From: Flavobacteriales bacterium
GTDB taxonomy: Bacteria > Bacteroidota > Bacteroidia > Flavobacteriales_F > PHOS-HE28
Assembly (NCBI GenBank): GCA_020635675.1
Contig: JACJZJ010000003.1
Span: 62,001 to 126,000 of the forward strand
Length of the DNA stretch: 64,000 nucleotides
Direction: 5' to 3'
Shown in pieces: positions 17,142 through 25,271 of the stretch. Positions within the stretch are counted from its first letter, which is position 1, and the number at the start of each line of letters is the position of its first letter. The notes under the pieces are model-generated. The model did no database searches and was not told the origin of the DNA. It saw only the letters and a program-made list of their open reading frames with translations. The position numbers and the translations under genes are program-made.

Positions 17142-18359
17142 TTACAAGACCTCCGCTACCACGAACACACTTCCCGTGACAAGTATCAGGTCATTGAGGG
17201 CAGTGGCCCGTCGCGCGGCATGCAAGGCGTCCTTCACGGTGCCGTGAACCCGCCCGTTCAGCCCGATCGATGCCGCTCTTCGTTGGAGTTCGTCGGCGGG
17301 CAGCCCGCGTGGGATGTCCGCTTTGCAGAAATAGTACTTGGCTTCCTTGGGCAGTTCGGCGAGCACGCGGTCCGCGTCCTTGTCGTTCACTGTTCCAAGG
17401 ACGATGTGCAGGCGGTTGAACGGGATGTGCTCCAGCATATGGCGCACCACGCGAAGGCCATCCACGTTGTGCGCGGCGTCGGCAATGGTGAGCGGCGGTT
17501 CGGACAACACCTGCCAGCGGCCTTGCAGACCCGTGTTGCGCACCACGTTCGCCAAGCCACGCGCGATGGCCTCATCAGGGATGTTCCAGCCTTTTTGGCG
17601 CAATACATTGATGGCCGCCAACGCTGTGCGCGCGTTGCGCTGCTGATGCGGTCCGGCCAGGTCGAGGGCGTAGGGGAGCGGAGCACCTTGATCCACTGGG
17701 TGCATTGGGGATCCCACTTCCCCTGCCTTTTGTTCGAATACCTCGAGCACCCTGCCTTCCGCCTCACCCACGATGATCGGTACGCCCGGCTTGATGATCC
17801 CCGCCTTCTCGGCAGCGATCTTCTCCAGCGTGTCTCCGAGGAACTGCATATGGTCCCAACCCACATTCGTGATCACGCTCACCTCCGGCACGACCACGTT
17901 GGTGCTGTCCAGCCGCCCGCCCATGCCGGTCTCGAGCACGGCGATGTCCACCTTTTCCCTCCGGAACCACCAGAGTGCGAAGGCGACGCCCCATTCGAAG
18001 AAGCTGGGATGCACCGCCTCGAAGAAGGAGCGGAATTGCTCGACGAAGTCCACGATCACCTGCTCGTCCACCATGCGCCCATCGATCCGGAAGCGCTCCC
18101 GCAGGTCCTTCAGGTGCGGTGATGTGTGCAGTCCCACGCGCAGGCCGGCCTCCTGCAGCACGCTGGCGAGCATGTGGCTCGTGCTGCCCTTCCCGTTCGT
18201 GCCGGCCACATGCACGCATTTCAACCCACGTTCCGGATGGTCCAAAAGGTCCATCAATGCGAGCGTGTTGCCCAGGTCGGCCTTGTAAGCGGCCGGACCG
18301 ATACGTTGGAACAGGGGAAGCTGCGCGTAGAGGTACGCCAGCGTCTCCGCGTAGGTCAC
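17142..18359 (-). CDS. folC: bifunctional folylpolyglutamate synthase / dihydrofolate synthase
   Basis: 405 residues from a GTG at 18359, directly after the TAA of the preceding gene; the N-terminus (M)TYAETLAYLYAQLPLFQRIG is the standard FolC start and no ATG serves. The Mur-ligase-type P-loop is HVAGTNGKGSTSHML near residues 49-63, and the C-terminal ligase domain has ADAAHNVDGLRVV and VLGTVNDKD. It adds glutamate to dihydropteroate and folates. It is the last gene of an apparent exbB-exbD-tonB-folC transcription unit. Confidence 0.95.
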   Translation of the reverse strand: MTYAETLAYLYAQLPLFQRIGPAAYKADLGNTLALMDLLDHPERGLKCVHVAGTNGKGSTSHMLASVLQEAGLRVGLHTSPHLKDLRERFRIDGRMVDEQVIVDFVEQFRSFFEAVHPSFFEWGVAFALWWFRREKVDIAVLETGMGGRLDSTNVVVPEVSVITNVGWDHMQFLGDTLEKIAAEKAGIIKPGVPIIVGEAEGRVLEVFEQKAGEVGSPMHPVDQGAPLPYALDLAGPHQQRNARTALAAINVLRQKGWNIPDEAIARGLANVVRNTGLQGRWQVLSEPPLTIADAAHNVDGLRVVRHMLEHIPFNRLHIVLGTVNDKDADRVLAELPKEAKYYFCKADIPRGLPADELQRRAASIGLNGRVHGTVKDALHAARRATALNDLILVTGSVFVVAEVL

Positions 18360-18360
18360 G

Positions 18361-19158
18361 TTACTCGAGAATGAAGATGAACGTCATCTCGCCGCGCTGT
18401 TCGGCGGCGCCGTCGGGCTTCGCGCTGAAGCTGCACTGGAGGGCGGCCTTGCGGGCGATGCCGAACAGGACCTGGCTGGTGGTGGTGCTTTTGTCCAGGT
18501 TGGGTGTCACGCGCGTCACCTTGCCACCGCGGTCCACGAAGATGTTGAGCACGACCTTGCCGGCCTCGCTGGGCTTGTCGCTGATGTTGGGCCCTTTCAC
18601 CAGACCGCGGCCGCCCAGGCTTACGGACCAACCGTCGCCATGGAACGTCCCCAGGCCTTCGGGCACGCCCGTCTGCACACCCGCATTGCCCGGCGTCTGG
18701 CTCGTACCCTCGCCACTGTTGCCGCCACCGCCCTGCCCCCAACTGTTGAGGGCATTGGAAAGTTGATCGCTCACCTGCGGTTCCTTCGGCTTCTCCGGCT
18801 TGGGCTCCTTGGGCTTCTCGTTCGGTTGGGGCTTGGGTTTCGGCTCTTTCGGCTTCACCTGTTCCACGGGGCTTTCCTCCTCGGTGGCGACATCCTCGGG
18901 CGTATCGGGGCTCTGGTCGGAGACGGCAGGTGCGGTGGCTGCATCCTGGGGTCCGGGGTCCGGCGTCTCGGTGGTGCCACTGCCTTCATCCGTCGTGCCG
19001 AAGTCCGCCATCGCGATCTCGATCCCGGTCTCTTCCGGCAGTGGAACGGGCTGGGTGAGCCCGATGAAGAGGAAGAGCAGGAGCAGCAGGACGTGGAAGA
19101 TGATCGTGCCGATCAGCCCCGCGCGCTTGTCCTCCTTGTGTTCGATGGCGATGTTCAT
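18361..19158 (-). CDS. TonB-like energy transducer
   Basis: 265 residues from ATG 19158, which overlaps the exbD stop. One N-terminal membrane helix (GLIGTIIFHVLLLLLFLFIG) leads into an acidic region, a Lys/Pro/Glu-rich periplasm-spanning stretch (EPKPKPQPNEKPKEPKPE) and a Gly/Asn-rich linker. The C-terminal domain holds GKVVLNIFVDRGGKVTRV, the beta-strand pattern of TonB C-terminal domains. With ExbB and ExbD encoded immediately upstream it would transmit proton-motive force to outer-membrane transporters. A TolA-like role is the main alternative. Confidence 0.85.
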   Translation of the reverse strand: MNIAIEHKEDKRAGLIGTIIFHVLLLLLFLFIGLTQPVPLPEETGIEIAMADFGTTDEGSGTTETPDPGPQDAATAPAVSDQSPDTPEDVATEEESPVEQVKPKEPKPKPQPNEKPKEPKPEKPKEPQVSDQLSNALNSWGQGGGGNSGEGTSQTPGNAGVQTGVPEGLGTFHGDGWSVSLGGRGLVKGPNISDKPSEAGKVVLNIFVDRGGKVTRVTPNLDKSTTTSQVLFGIARKAALQCSFSAKPDGAAEQRGEMTFIFILE

Positions 19159-19550
19159 TCCGGCTTGGTGGCCAGGATGATCTTCCACTTGTTCCTCTTG
19201 GCGATGTCCAGCACGCTCACGGTGACGCCCGTGGGTACGCGCTGGTCCACGTGCAGCACGACCGCCTGGTCCTGTGGGAATTGCTTCATCCGGTCCTTCA
19301 GTACACCCTCCAGGTCCAAAGGATCGATCATCTCGTTGTTCACGGAGAAGTGCTGGTCTGCATCGATGCGCACGGCCACCTTGGGCTTCTCCTTCGTCTT
19401 GTTCGCGCTCTTGGGCAGATCGACCGGCAGCGCATAGGGGCTCACCAGGGTGCTGACGATCACGAAGAAGATCAGCAGCAGGAACACGAGGTCCGTCATG
19501 GAGCTCATGCTGAAGCCCGGATCGATCTTATGGGTGCTTCGCAGGGCCAT
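19155..19550 (-). CDS. exbD: biopolymer transporter ExbD/TolR
   Basis: 131 residues: a short cytoplasmic N-terminus, a single membrane helix (SSMTDLVFLLLIFFVIVSTL) carrying the conserved membrane Asp in MTDLVFLLLIFF, and a periplasmic domain ending KIILATKPE. The Asp is the proton-path residue of the family. It lies 6 bp after exbB and overlaps the tonB-like start by 4 bp. Confidence 0.93.
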   Translation of the reverse strand: MALRSTHKIDPGFSMSSMTDLVFLLLIFFVIVSTLVSPYALPVDLPKSANKTKEKPKVAVRIDADQHFSVNNEMIDPLDLEGVLKDRMKQFPQDQAVVLHVDQRVPTGVTVSVLDIAKRNKWKIILATKPE

Positions 19551-19556
19551 GCTGAC

Positions 19557-20279
19557 CTATTTGGCGGGGGCTTCGAGCACGTCCATGAAGGCGATCGTGC
19601 TGGCCTCCATGTTCTGCACCACCTTGTTCACGCGGGCCACCAACGTGTTGTAGGCGATGTAGGCCAGGATGCCGATGATGAGGCCCGCCACCGTGGTCAC
19701 CATGGCCTGCATGATACCGCCGGAGAGCTGGTCCAATTCCACGCCCGCACCGCTGATCTTCATGGTGTGGAAGGTGATGATCATCCCGATCACCGTACCG
19801 AGGAACCCGAGCATGGGCGCGGCGCCCGCGATGGTGGCCAGCACCGACAGGCCCTTTTCCAGCGCGTAGATCTCCAGCTTGCCCGCGTTCTCGATGCTCA
19901 CCTCGATGTCCTTGAGCGGGCGGCCGATCCGACTGAGCCCCTTGTCCAGCATGCGGGAGATCGGTGAGCCGGTCTGTGCGCAGAGGTTGCGCGCGGAGTC
20001 GATCTTGCCGTCGTGCATGTAGTCGCGGATCTTGTTCATGAAGTTGTCGTCCTGCTTCAGGGCGCGACGGATCGCCATGGCGCGCTCGATGATGATGTAG
20101 ACGGCGATCAGGGACATCAGGCCGAGCGGCCCCATGATGTACCAGCCACCGTCCTTGATCAACTGCCAGATCGAAATGGTCTCCTCGGTGGGGGTGACCG
20201 GTTCGCTGGCGACCTGCTCCAGGGTCTGGCGCGCGGCGTCGGCGGCGTCCTGGAAGGTGGCGAAGAGCTCGAAGTGCAT
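19557..20279 (-). CDS. exbB: MotA/TolQ/ExbB proton channel family protein
   Basis: 240 residues with three membrane helices. PLGLMSLIAVYIIIERAMAI is the first, and GAAPMLGFLGTVIGMIITF plus MVTTVAGLIIGILAYIAYN form the conserved proton-channel core (PFLGLLGTVxGxI and TTxxGLxxAI patterns). It pairs with ExbD, encoded next. Its upstream neighbour on the same strand, an amino-acid dehydrogenase, ends 45 bp away, so exbB may be within a longer transcript. Confidence 0.93.
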   Translation of the reverse strand: MHFELFATFQDAADAARQTLEQVASEPVTPTEETISIWQLIKDGGWYIMGPLGLMSLIAVYIIIERAMAIRRALKQDDNFMNKIRDYMHDGKIDSARNLCAQTGSPISRMLDKGLSRIGRPLKDIEVSIENAGKLEIYALEKGLSVLATIAGAAPMLGFLGTVIGMIITFHTMKISGAGVELDQLSGGIMQAMVTTVAGLIIGILAYIAYNTLVARVNKVVQNMEASTIAFMDVLEAPAK

Positions 20280-20324
20280 CAGGTGAGGGGTGTTGTTGAA
20301 GAACGAAGCTGCGCTTCGGAAATT

Positions 20325-21548
20325 TCAGTTCAGTTGTTCCAAGGCGATGCCGAAGGCCGTTCGGGTGAGACCGGTGCGCGCGGGGTCCTTCGCGTGCGCA
20401 CGTTCCAGTGCCTCACCGATGCGGTCGCTCACGTCCTTGAAGATGGCCTGGTCCGTGAGCACGGCACCGTCGATCATGCAGTACGCGAAAACGCGTGCCA
20501 TGCCGCAATTGGCGATGAAGTCCGGGATCACGCTCACCGCGTTGTCCGCATGCTCGGCCACGGCGCCATAGAAGATCTCGGGATCGGCGAAGGGCACGTT
20601 GGCCCCGCTGGAGATCACCTCCAGACCGTGTGCGACCATCCGGTCCACTTGTTCGCGCGTCACCAGGCGTGAGGCCGCGCAGGGCAGGAACACCTCGGCG
20701 TCCAGGTCCCAGATCCGCTGGCCCACTTCCTCCGGCGAGAGCATCCCCTCCGCATGGAGCTTGTTCCCGTCCTTGGTCAGGAACAGGTCGCGCACGGTGT
20801 CCGCGGACATGCCCCCGGGTTCGATGAGCCCGCCGATCTTGTCCGCGATGCCCACAAGCTTCGCCCCTTCGCGGCTCAGGTAGTAGGCCGCGGCCGAGGC
20901 CACGTTGCCCCAGCCCTGGACGATGACACGCTTTCCTGCGAGCTGGCCACCGTAGATCCGGTAGTGGTGCCGCACGCTCTCGGCCACACCCCAGCCCGTG
21001 ATCATGTCGGCCACGGCGTATCGACCGATCGCGGGTGTATAGGCCGTATCCTCCAGCATTTTGGAGACCCCGGTGCGCAATTGGCCGATCACGCGGGCCT
21101 TCACGCCGGTATCGCTCGCCCCATGGCCGTTGACCACACCTTCCTGCGGGTGCCAGAGCCCGTAGCGCTCCGTGATCGGGATCACTTCATGCAGCTCGTC
21201 CACGTTGAGGTCACCCCCCGTGCCGTAGTAGGCTTTCAAAAGGGGGATCACCGCCTTGTACCAGCGGTCGAGCACTTCGGGCTTTCGTGGGTCGGTCGGG
21301 TCGAAATCGATGCCGCTCTTGGCGCCACCGATGGCCGGACCGCTCACGGTGAACTTCACCTCCATGGTCTTGGCCAGGGATTCCACCTCGCGGCGGTCGA
21401 GGCCCTTGCGCATGCGGGTGCCTCCGCCGGCCGCTCCACCACGGAGGCTGTTGATCACCACCCAGCCCCGCGCAGCGGTCGGCGCGTCGTGCCACTCGAA
21501 GACGATCTCCGGTGGACGTTCCTCGAATCGGCGTAGTTCCTCCCTCAT
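20325..21548 (-). CDS. Glu/Leu/Phe/Val family dehydrogenase
   Basis: 407 residues. The N-terminal catalytic domain has GGAAGGGTRMRKGL and GPAIGGAKSGIDFDP, which include the conserved substrate and catalytic lysines; the C-terminal Rossmann domain has VIVQGWGNVASAAAYYL. The reaction is reversible NAD(P)-dependent oxidative deamination. Whether the substrate is glutamate, leucine or another amino acid cannot be told from these motifs. A -7 box lies 24 bp upstream of the ATG. Confidence 0.9.
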   Translation of the reverse strand: MREELRRFEERPPEIVFEWHDAPTAARGWVVINSLRGGAAGGGTRMRKGLDRREVESLAKTMEVKFTVSGPAIGGAKSGIDFDPTDPRKPEVLDRWYKAVIPLLKAYYGTGGDLNVDELHEVIPITERYGLWHPQEGVVNGHGASDTGVKARVIGQLRTGVSKMLEDTAYTPAIGRYAVADMITGWGVAESVRHHYRIYGGQLAGKRVIVQGWGNVASAAAYYLSREGAKLVGIADKIGGLIEPGGMSADTVRDLFLTKDGNKLHAEGMLSPEEVGQRIWDLDAEVFLPCAASRLVTREQVDRMVAHGLEVISSGANVPFADPEIFYGAVAEHADNAVSVIPDFIANCGMARVFAYCMIDGAVLTDQAIFKDVSDRIGEALERAHAKDPARTGLTRTAFGIALEQLN

Positions 21549-21571
21549 GGACCCGTCGGCATGTGCCGCGC

Positions 21572-21579
21572 CAAATGTA
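21572..21579 (-). promoter_or_regulatory. -7 promoter element of the amino-acid dehydrogenase
   Basis: On the minus strand this is TACATTTG, a perfect TAnnTTTG, placed 23 bp before the ATG at 21548. No -33 TTG was seen at the standard distance. Confidence 0.5.
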
Positions 21580-21637
21580 ACCCGACGTTCCGGGCGGGTC
21601 CGGCCACCATCCGGCGTTGTTCATCCAGCCCCGGGTG

Positions 21638-22690
21638 TTAATTGGCAACGACCAGAGCGCCGCCGATGGCATCCTGCGACGCTCCCGTCACGGAGGCCAT
21701 GCAGTTCGCGCGCTTCAGCCAGCGCAGCAGGCCGAGGTAGGCGAAGATCATCGCCTCCTTGAAGTCGATCAGCAGGGCGTCCGGTACAACGATCTCGACC
21801 CCGCTGCGCACGCGGATCCGATCCACCAGCAGGACGTTGTGGGCGCCGCCACCGGTAACGAGCATCCTTCGCGCGCCCAGGCGTTCGCATTCCCGTCCGA
21901 CCTGCCCGGCGATGTGTTCCACGATGGTGCGCATGCGATCGGCCAGGGGTATCGCTGCATCCCGCACAAGGGGGAGGAGGTGCGCCTCCGTCCATTCACG
22001 ACCCAGAGATCGAGGTGGGGTTTGTTGATAGAACGGGATCGCCTCCAGGGTGGCGAGCAACGGACCATGCACGGTGCCGTTCCGGGCGATCGCTCCGCCC
22101 TCATCGTAGGCCCGGTCCGCCTCGTTCGCGAGATGGTCGAGCACTTGTGCGCAAGGGCAGATGTCGTAGCCCACACTGCCGTCGGCGGTGTGGTGGGCGA
22201 TGTTCGCGATGCCGCCGAGGTTCAGGAAGGTGTCGGTGCCGGGAAAGAGGTCATGCTCGCCACGTGGGACCAAGGGTGCGCCCTGACCACCCAGCGCAAC
22301 GTCCATTTTCCGCATATCGTACACCACTGGAATGCCGGTGCGTGCCGCGATGATCGATCCATCCCCGATCTGCAGCGTCAGATGTTCATCCGGCTGGTGG
22401 AAGATGGTGTGACCATGCGAGGCGATCAGGTCCGGTGGATCATTGCCGATGAAACCCGTTGCCTGTTCGCCAATGAGGTTCCCGAGATCCCGATCCAATC
22501 GCGCCAGATCGATCGCCGATCCTTCTCCCGCGGTGCGGAGTCGTTCACGGAAGCCGATAGCGTAGGGAACGGTAATGGCTCGCTCGATCCGAAAGTGCCA
22601 CGAGCCTTCTTCGGAGCGAAAAACACAAAGCGCCAGGTCCAGTCCGTCGAGCGAACTACCGGACATGATGCCCAGCACCCGAACGGTCAT
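21638..22690 (-). CDS. anmK: anhydro-N-acetylmuramic acid kinase
   Basis: 350 residues from ATG 22690. The start MTVRVLGIMSGSSLDGLDLALC contains the family signature GxMSGTSxDG. Other AnmK features are IASHGHTIFHQP, LQIGDGSIIAARTG, NLGGIANI and the C-terminal TGGGAHN. The enzyme phosphorylates and opens 1,6-anhydro-MurNAc during peptidoglycan recycling. An ATG at 22714 is also in frame but lies only 5 bp after a perfect -7 box, so translation from 22690 is more likely. Confidence 0.92.
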   Translation of the reverse strand: MTVRVLGIMSGSSLDGLDLALCVFRSEEGSWHFRIERAITVPYAIGFRERLRTAGEGSAIDLARLDRDLGNLIGEQATGFIGNDPPDLIASHGHTIFHQPDEHLTLQIGDGSIIAARTGIPVVYDMRKMDVALGGQGAPLVPRGEHDLFPGTDTFLNLGGIANIAHHTADGSVGYDICPCAQVLDHLANEADRAYDEGGAIARNGTVHGPLLATLEAIPFYQQTPPRSLGREWTEAHLLPLVRDAAIPLADRMRTIVEHIAGQVGRECERLGARRMLVTGGGAHNVLLVDRIRVRSGVEIVVPDALLIDFKEAMIFAYLGLLRWLKRANCMASVTGASQDAIGGALVVAN

Positions 22691-22718
22691 TCCCTGCCCT
22701 CCGCCGTACCCCATGCCT

Positions 22719-22738
22719 CAAAGGTATCCGTACCTTCG
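22719..22738. promoter_or_regulatory. back-to-back -7 elements shared by anmK and the acyl-CoA dehydrogenase
   Basis: The 20 bp read CAAAGGTATCCGTACCTTCG. The minus strand gives TACCTTTG (22726 to 22719, toward anmK) and the plus strand TACCTTCG (22731-22738, toward the dehydrogenase), separated by 4 bp. AAGGTA and TACCTT are a perfect 6-bp inverted repeat. Confidence 0.5.
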
Positions 22739-22784
22739 CGAGCCCTTTCAAGTCGTACCGATGGACGTTTTGACCGGACCTTCG

Positions 22785-23927
22785 ATGAGCTTCGAGCTGA
22801 CGGAAGAGCAGCTCGCCGTGCGCGATGCCGCACGCGACTTCGCACAGAACGTGCTGAAACCCGGTGTGATCGACCGCGACCGGGAGCAACGATTCCCGAA
22901 GGATGAGGTCCGGCAGCTCGGCGAGCTCGGTTTCCTGGGCATGATGGTGGACCCGAAGTATGGCGGAGGGGGCATGGACACGGTGAGCTACGTGCTGGCG
23001 ATGGAGGAGATCAGCAAGGTGGACGCCAGCTGCAGCGTGGTGATGAGCGTGAACAACAGTCTGGTATGCTGGGGGCTCGAAAGTTTCGGTAGTGAGGAAC
23101 AGAAGCAGAAATACCTCGTGCCCTTGGCCAAGGGCGAAAAGATCGGGGCCTTCTGTCTCAGCGAGCCGGAGGCCGGCAGCGATGCCACGAGCCAGCGGAC
23201 CACCGCCATCGACAAGGGCGATCACTACCTGTTGAACGGAACGAAGAACTGGATCACCAATGGCGGATCGGCAAGCACCTATCTGGTGATGGCCCAGACC
23301 GATGCGGCCAAGGGGCACAAGGGCATCAATTGCCTGATCGTGGAAAAGGGCATGCCGGGGTTCGAGGTGGGACCGAAGGAGGACAAGCTGGGCATTCGTG
23401 GCAGCGATACGCACACCCTCATGTTCCAGGATGTGAAAGTGCCGAAGGAGAACCGGATCGGCGAGGACGGCTTCGGCTTCAAGTTCGCCATGAAGACCCT
23501 CGCCGGCGGACGGATCGGCATTGCTTCCCAGGCCTTGGGCATCGCCAGTGGTGCTTATGAGCTGGCCGTCGCCTATAGCAAGGAGCGCAAGGCTTTCGGC
23601 AAGCCGATCAGCGAACATCAGGCCATCCAGTTCAAGCTGGCGGACATGGCCACGGAGATCGAGGCCGCGCGGTTGTTGTGCCTGAAGGCCGCCTGGTCGA
23701 AGGACCAGCACGCCGACTATGCCCAGGCCAGTTCCATGGCCAAGCTGTTCGCCTCCGAGGTGGCCATGAAGACCACGGTGGAGGCGGTCCAGGTCCACGG
23801 GGGCTATGGCTACGTGAAGGAGTACCACGTGGAACGGTTGATGCGCGATGCCAAGATCACGCAGATCTATGAGGGCACCAGCGAGGTGCAGCGCATCGTG
23901 ATCAGCAGGGGATTGCTGAAGGGCTAA
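22785..23927 (+). CDS. acyl-CoA dehydrogenase
   Basis: 380 residues from ATG 22785 (MSFELTEEQLAVRDAARDFA), the usual length for short/medium-chain enzymes; an in-frame ATG at 22761 would add eight residues. The FAD and substrate motifs AFCLSEPEAGSDA, NWITNGG, RIGIASQALGIA and, near the end, QVHGGYGYVKEY-(16 residues)-IYEGTSEVQR are intact, including the catalytic-loop Glu in YEGTSE. It introduces the alpha-beta double bond in beta-oxidation or amino-acid breakdown. Chain-length preference cannot be read. It is monocistronic between anmK and the convergent murF, which it overlaps by 4 bp. Confidence 0.93.
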   Translation: MSFELTEEQLAVRDAARDFAQNVLKPGVIDRDREQRFPKDEVRQLGELGFLGMMVDPKYGGGGMDTVSYVLAMEEISKVDASCSVVMSVNNSLVCWGLESFGSEEQKQKYLVPLAKGEKIGAFCLSEPEAGSDATSQRTTAIDKGDHYLLNGTKNWITNGGSASTYLVMAQTDAAKGHKGINCLIVEKGMPGFEVGPKEDKLGIRGSDTHTLMFQDVKVPKENRIGEDGFGFKFAMKTLAGGRIGIASQALGIASGAYELAVAYSKERKAFGKPISEHQAIQFKLADMATEIEAARLLCLKAAWSKDQHADYAQASSMAKLFASEVAMKTTVEAVQVHGGYGYVKEYHVERLMRDAKITQIYEGTSEVQRIVISRGLLKG

Positions 23928-25213
23928 AGGCCGGGGACCACCAGTTCCAGCTTGGTCCCTCGTGACCCCTTCACGAGGACCAGCTTCCCCGATAGGGGTG
24001 CATGTTCCAATGCGGCGAGCAGTGCGGTGGCGTCCGGGTAGCACTTGATGTCATCGTCCCCGATCGCACCGAACTCCGGTCCCACGTAAACCGCGTCCAG
24101 GCCGAGTTCACGAACGAGATCCACCACCAGGGCATGTTCCATCGGGCTCGCTTCACCAAGCTCCTTCATGCCACCCAGGATCGCCACCTTCGGTCGGTCC
24201 CCGGGCATCGCGGCGAAGTTGCGCAACGCCAGTGCCATGCTGCTGGGATTGGCGTTGTAGGCATCCAATACCAGGTGGTTCCTTCCGGTGTCGATGAATT
24301 GTGAGCGGTTGTTGCTGGGGGAGTACTCCTCCAACGCCTTGACAATGACGTTGTCCGCGACACCGAAATGCTGCCCGACACAGATCGCCGCCAAGGCATT
24401 GGGCAGGTTGTAGTCGCCCACGAGCCGGGTATGTGCGGTGTGCTCCTCATGGTCCCGACCGTGAAAAGCGACCGTCAGGAAGGGGCCTTGTTCCAAGGCG
24501 CTCCCCGAGGTGTCCAGGTCCCCGCTCGTGCCATAGTGCTCTCGTCGGATACCGTCGCTCTTGCCCATGAGCAAGGGATCGTCCCCGTTCACGAACAGGA
24601 TACCGTCATGCGCCCTGATCCACGCGTACATCTCCGTCTTGGCGCGGATCACCCCATCGTAGTCGCCGAATCCCTCCAGGTGCGCCTTCCCGATATTGGT
24701 GATCAGGCCATGCGTGGGTTCGGCTATCGCGGTCAGCGCGGCGATCTCGCCCACATGATTGGCGCCCATCTCGATGATGGCGATGCGGTGCTCCTGGCGA
24801 AGACGCAGGAGCGTAAGCGGCACGCCGATGTGATTGTTCAGGTTGCCGCTGGTCGCGAGCGTGGGACGGTCGGCGCCAAGCACGGCATGCATGAGCTCCT
24901 TGGTCGTGGTCTTTCCATTGGATCCAGTGATGCCGATCACCGGTATGGAAGAACGCCGACGGTGATATGTCGCGAGTTGTTGCATGGCGGTCAGGACATG
25001 CGGCACCACGATGAAACGATCATCGACGGCCACCGTGGGGTCGTCGACCACGGCATAGCGGCACCCCCCGGCCAGGGCCTTCGCGGCGAACAGGTTCGCG
25101 TCGAAACTGGGACCTTTCAGGGCGAAGTACATCCCGTCGGGAAGGAGCGCACGCGTATCCGAGCATGCCCCCGTGGTCTCAAGGAAGCGCTTGTGGAGCT
25201 GGGAGGTGTCCAT
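23924..25213 (-). CDS. murF: UDP-N-acetylmuramoyl-tripeptide--D-alanyl-D-alanine ligase MurF
   Basis: 429 residues from ATG 25213 (MDTSQLHKRFLE). N-terminal substrate domain: CSDTRALLPDGMYFALKGPSFDAN; central P-loop GITGSNGKTTTKE; then NNHIGVPLTLL and EMGANHVGEI, and the C-terminal domain with LDAYNANPSSM. It adds D-Ala-D-Ala to the muramyl tripeptide in the cytosol. The ATG is one base after the T-tract of a strong terminator, leaving no space for a conventional promoter between them. murF next to gldJ is conserved in Flavobacteria. Confidence 0.95.
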   Translation of the reverse strand: MDTSQLHKRFLETTGACSDTRALLPDGMYFALKGPSFDANLFAAKALAGGCRYAVVDDPTVAVDDRFIVVPHVLTAMQQLATYHRRRSSIPVIGITGSNGKTTTKELMHAVLGADRPTLATSGNLNNHIGVPLTLLRLRQEHRIAIIEMGANHVGEIAALTAIAEPTHGLITNIGKAHLEGFGDYDGVIRAKTEMYAWIRAHDGILFVNGDDPLLMGKSDGIRREHYGTSGDLDTSGSALEQGPFLTVAFHGRDHEEHTAHTRLVGDYNLPNALAAICVGQHFGVADNVIVKALEEYSPSNNRSQFIDTGRNHLVLDAYNANPSSMALALRNFAAMPGDRPKVAILGGMKELGEASPMEHALVVDLVRELGLDAVYVGPEFGAIGDDDIKCYPDATALLAALEHAPLSGKLVLVKGSRGTKLELVVPGL

Positions 25214-25214
25214 C

Positions 25215-25249
25215 AAAAAAGGGACCCCGGCCTGTTCGGTCGGGGTCCC
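25215..25249 (-). terminator. rho-independent terminator of the gldJ transcript, abutting murF
   Basis: On the minus strand GGGACCCCG and CGGGGTCCC form a perfect 9-bp stem (25221-25249), extended inward by GCC/GGT-type pairs, followed by six T residues (25220 to 25215). It lies after the gldJ stop and ends directly before the murF start codon. Confidence 0.85.
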
Positions 25250-25271
25250 AAAATACTCGAGCGCGTGGGGA

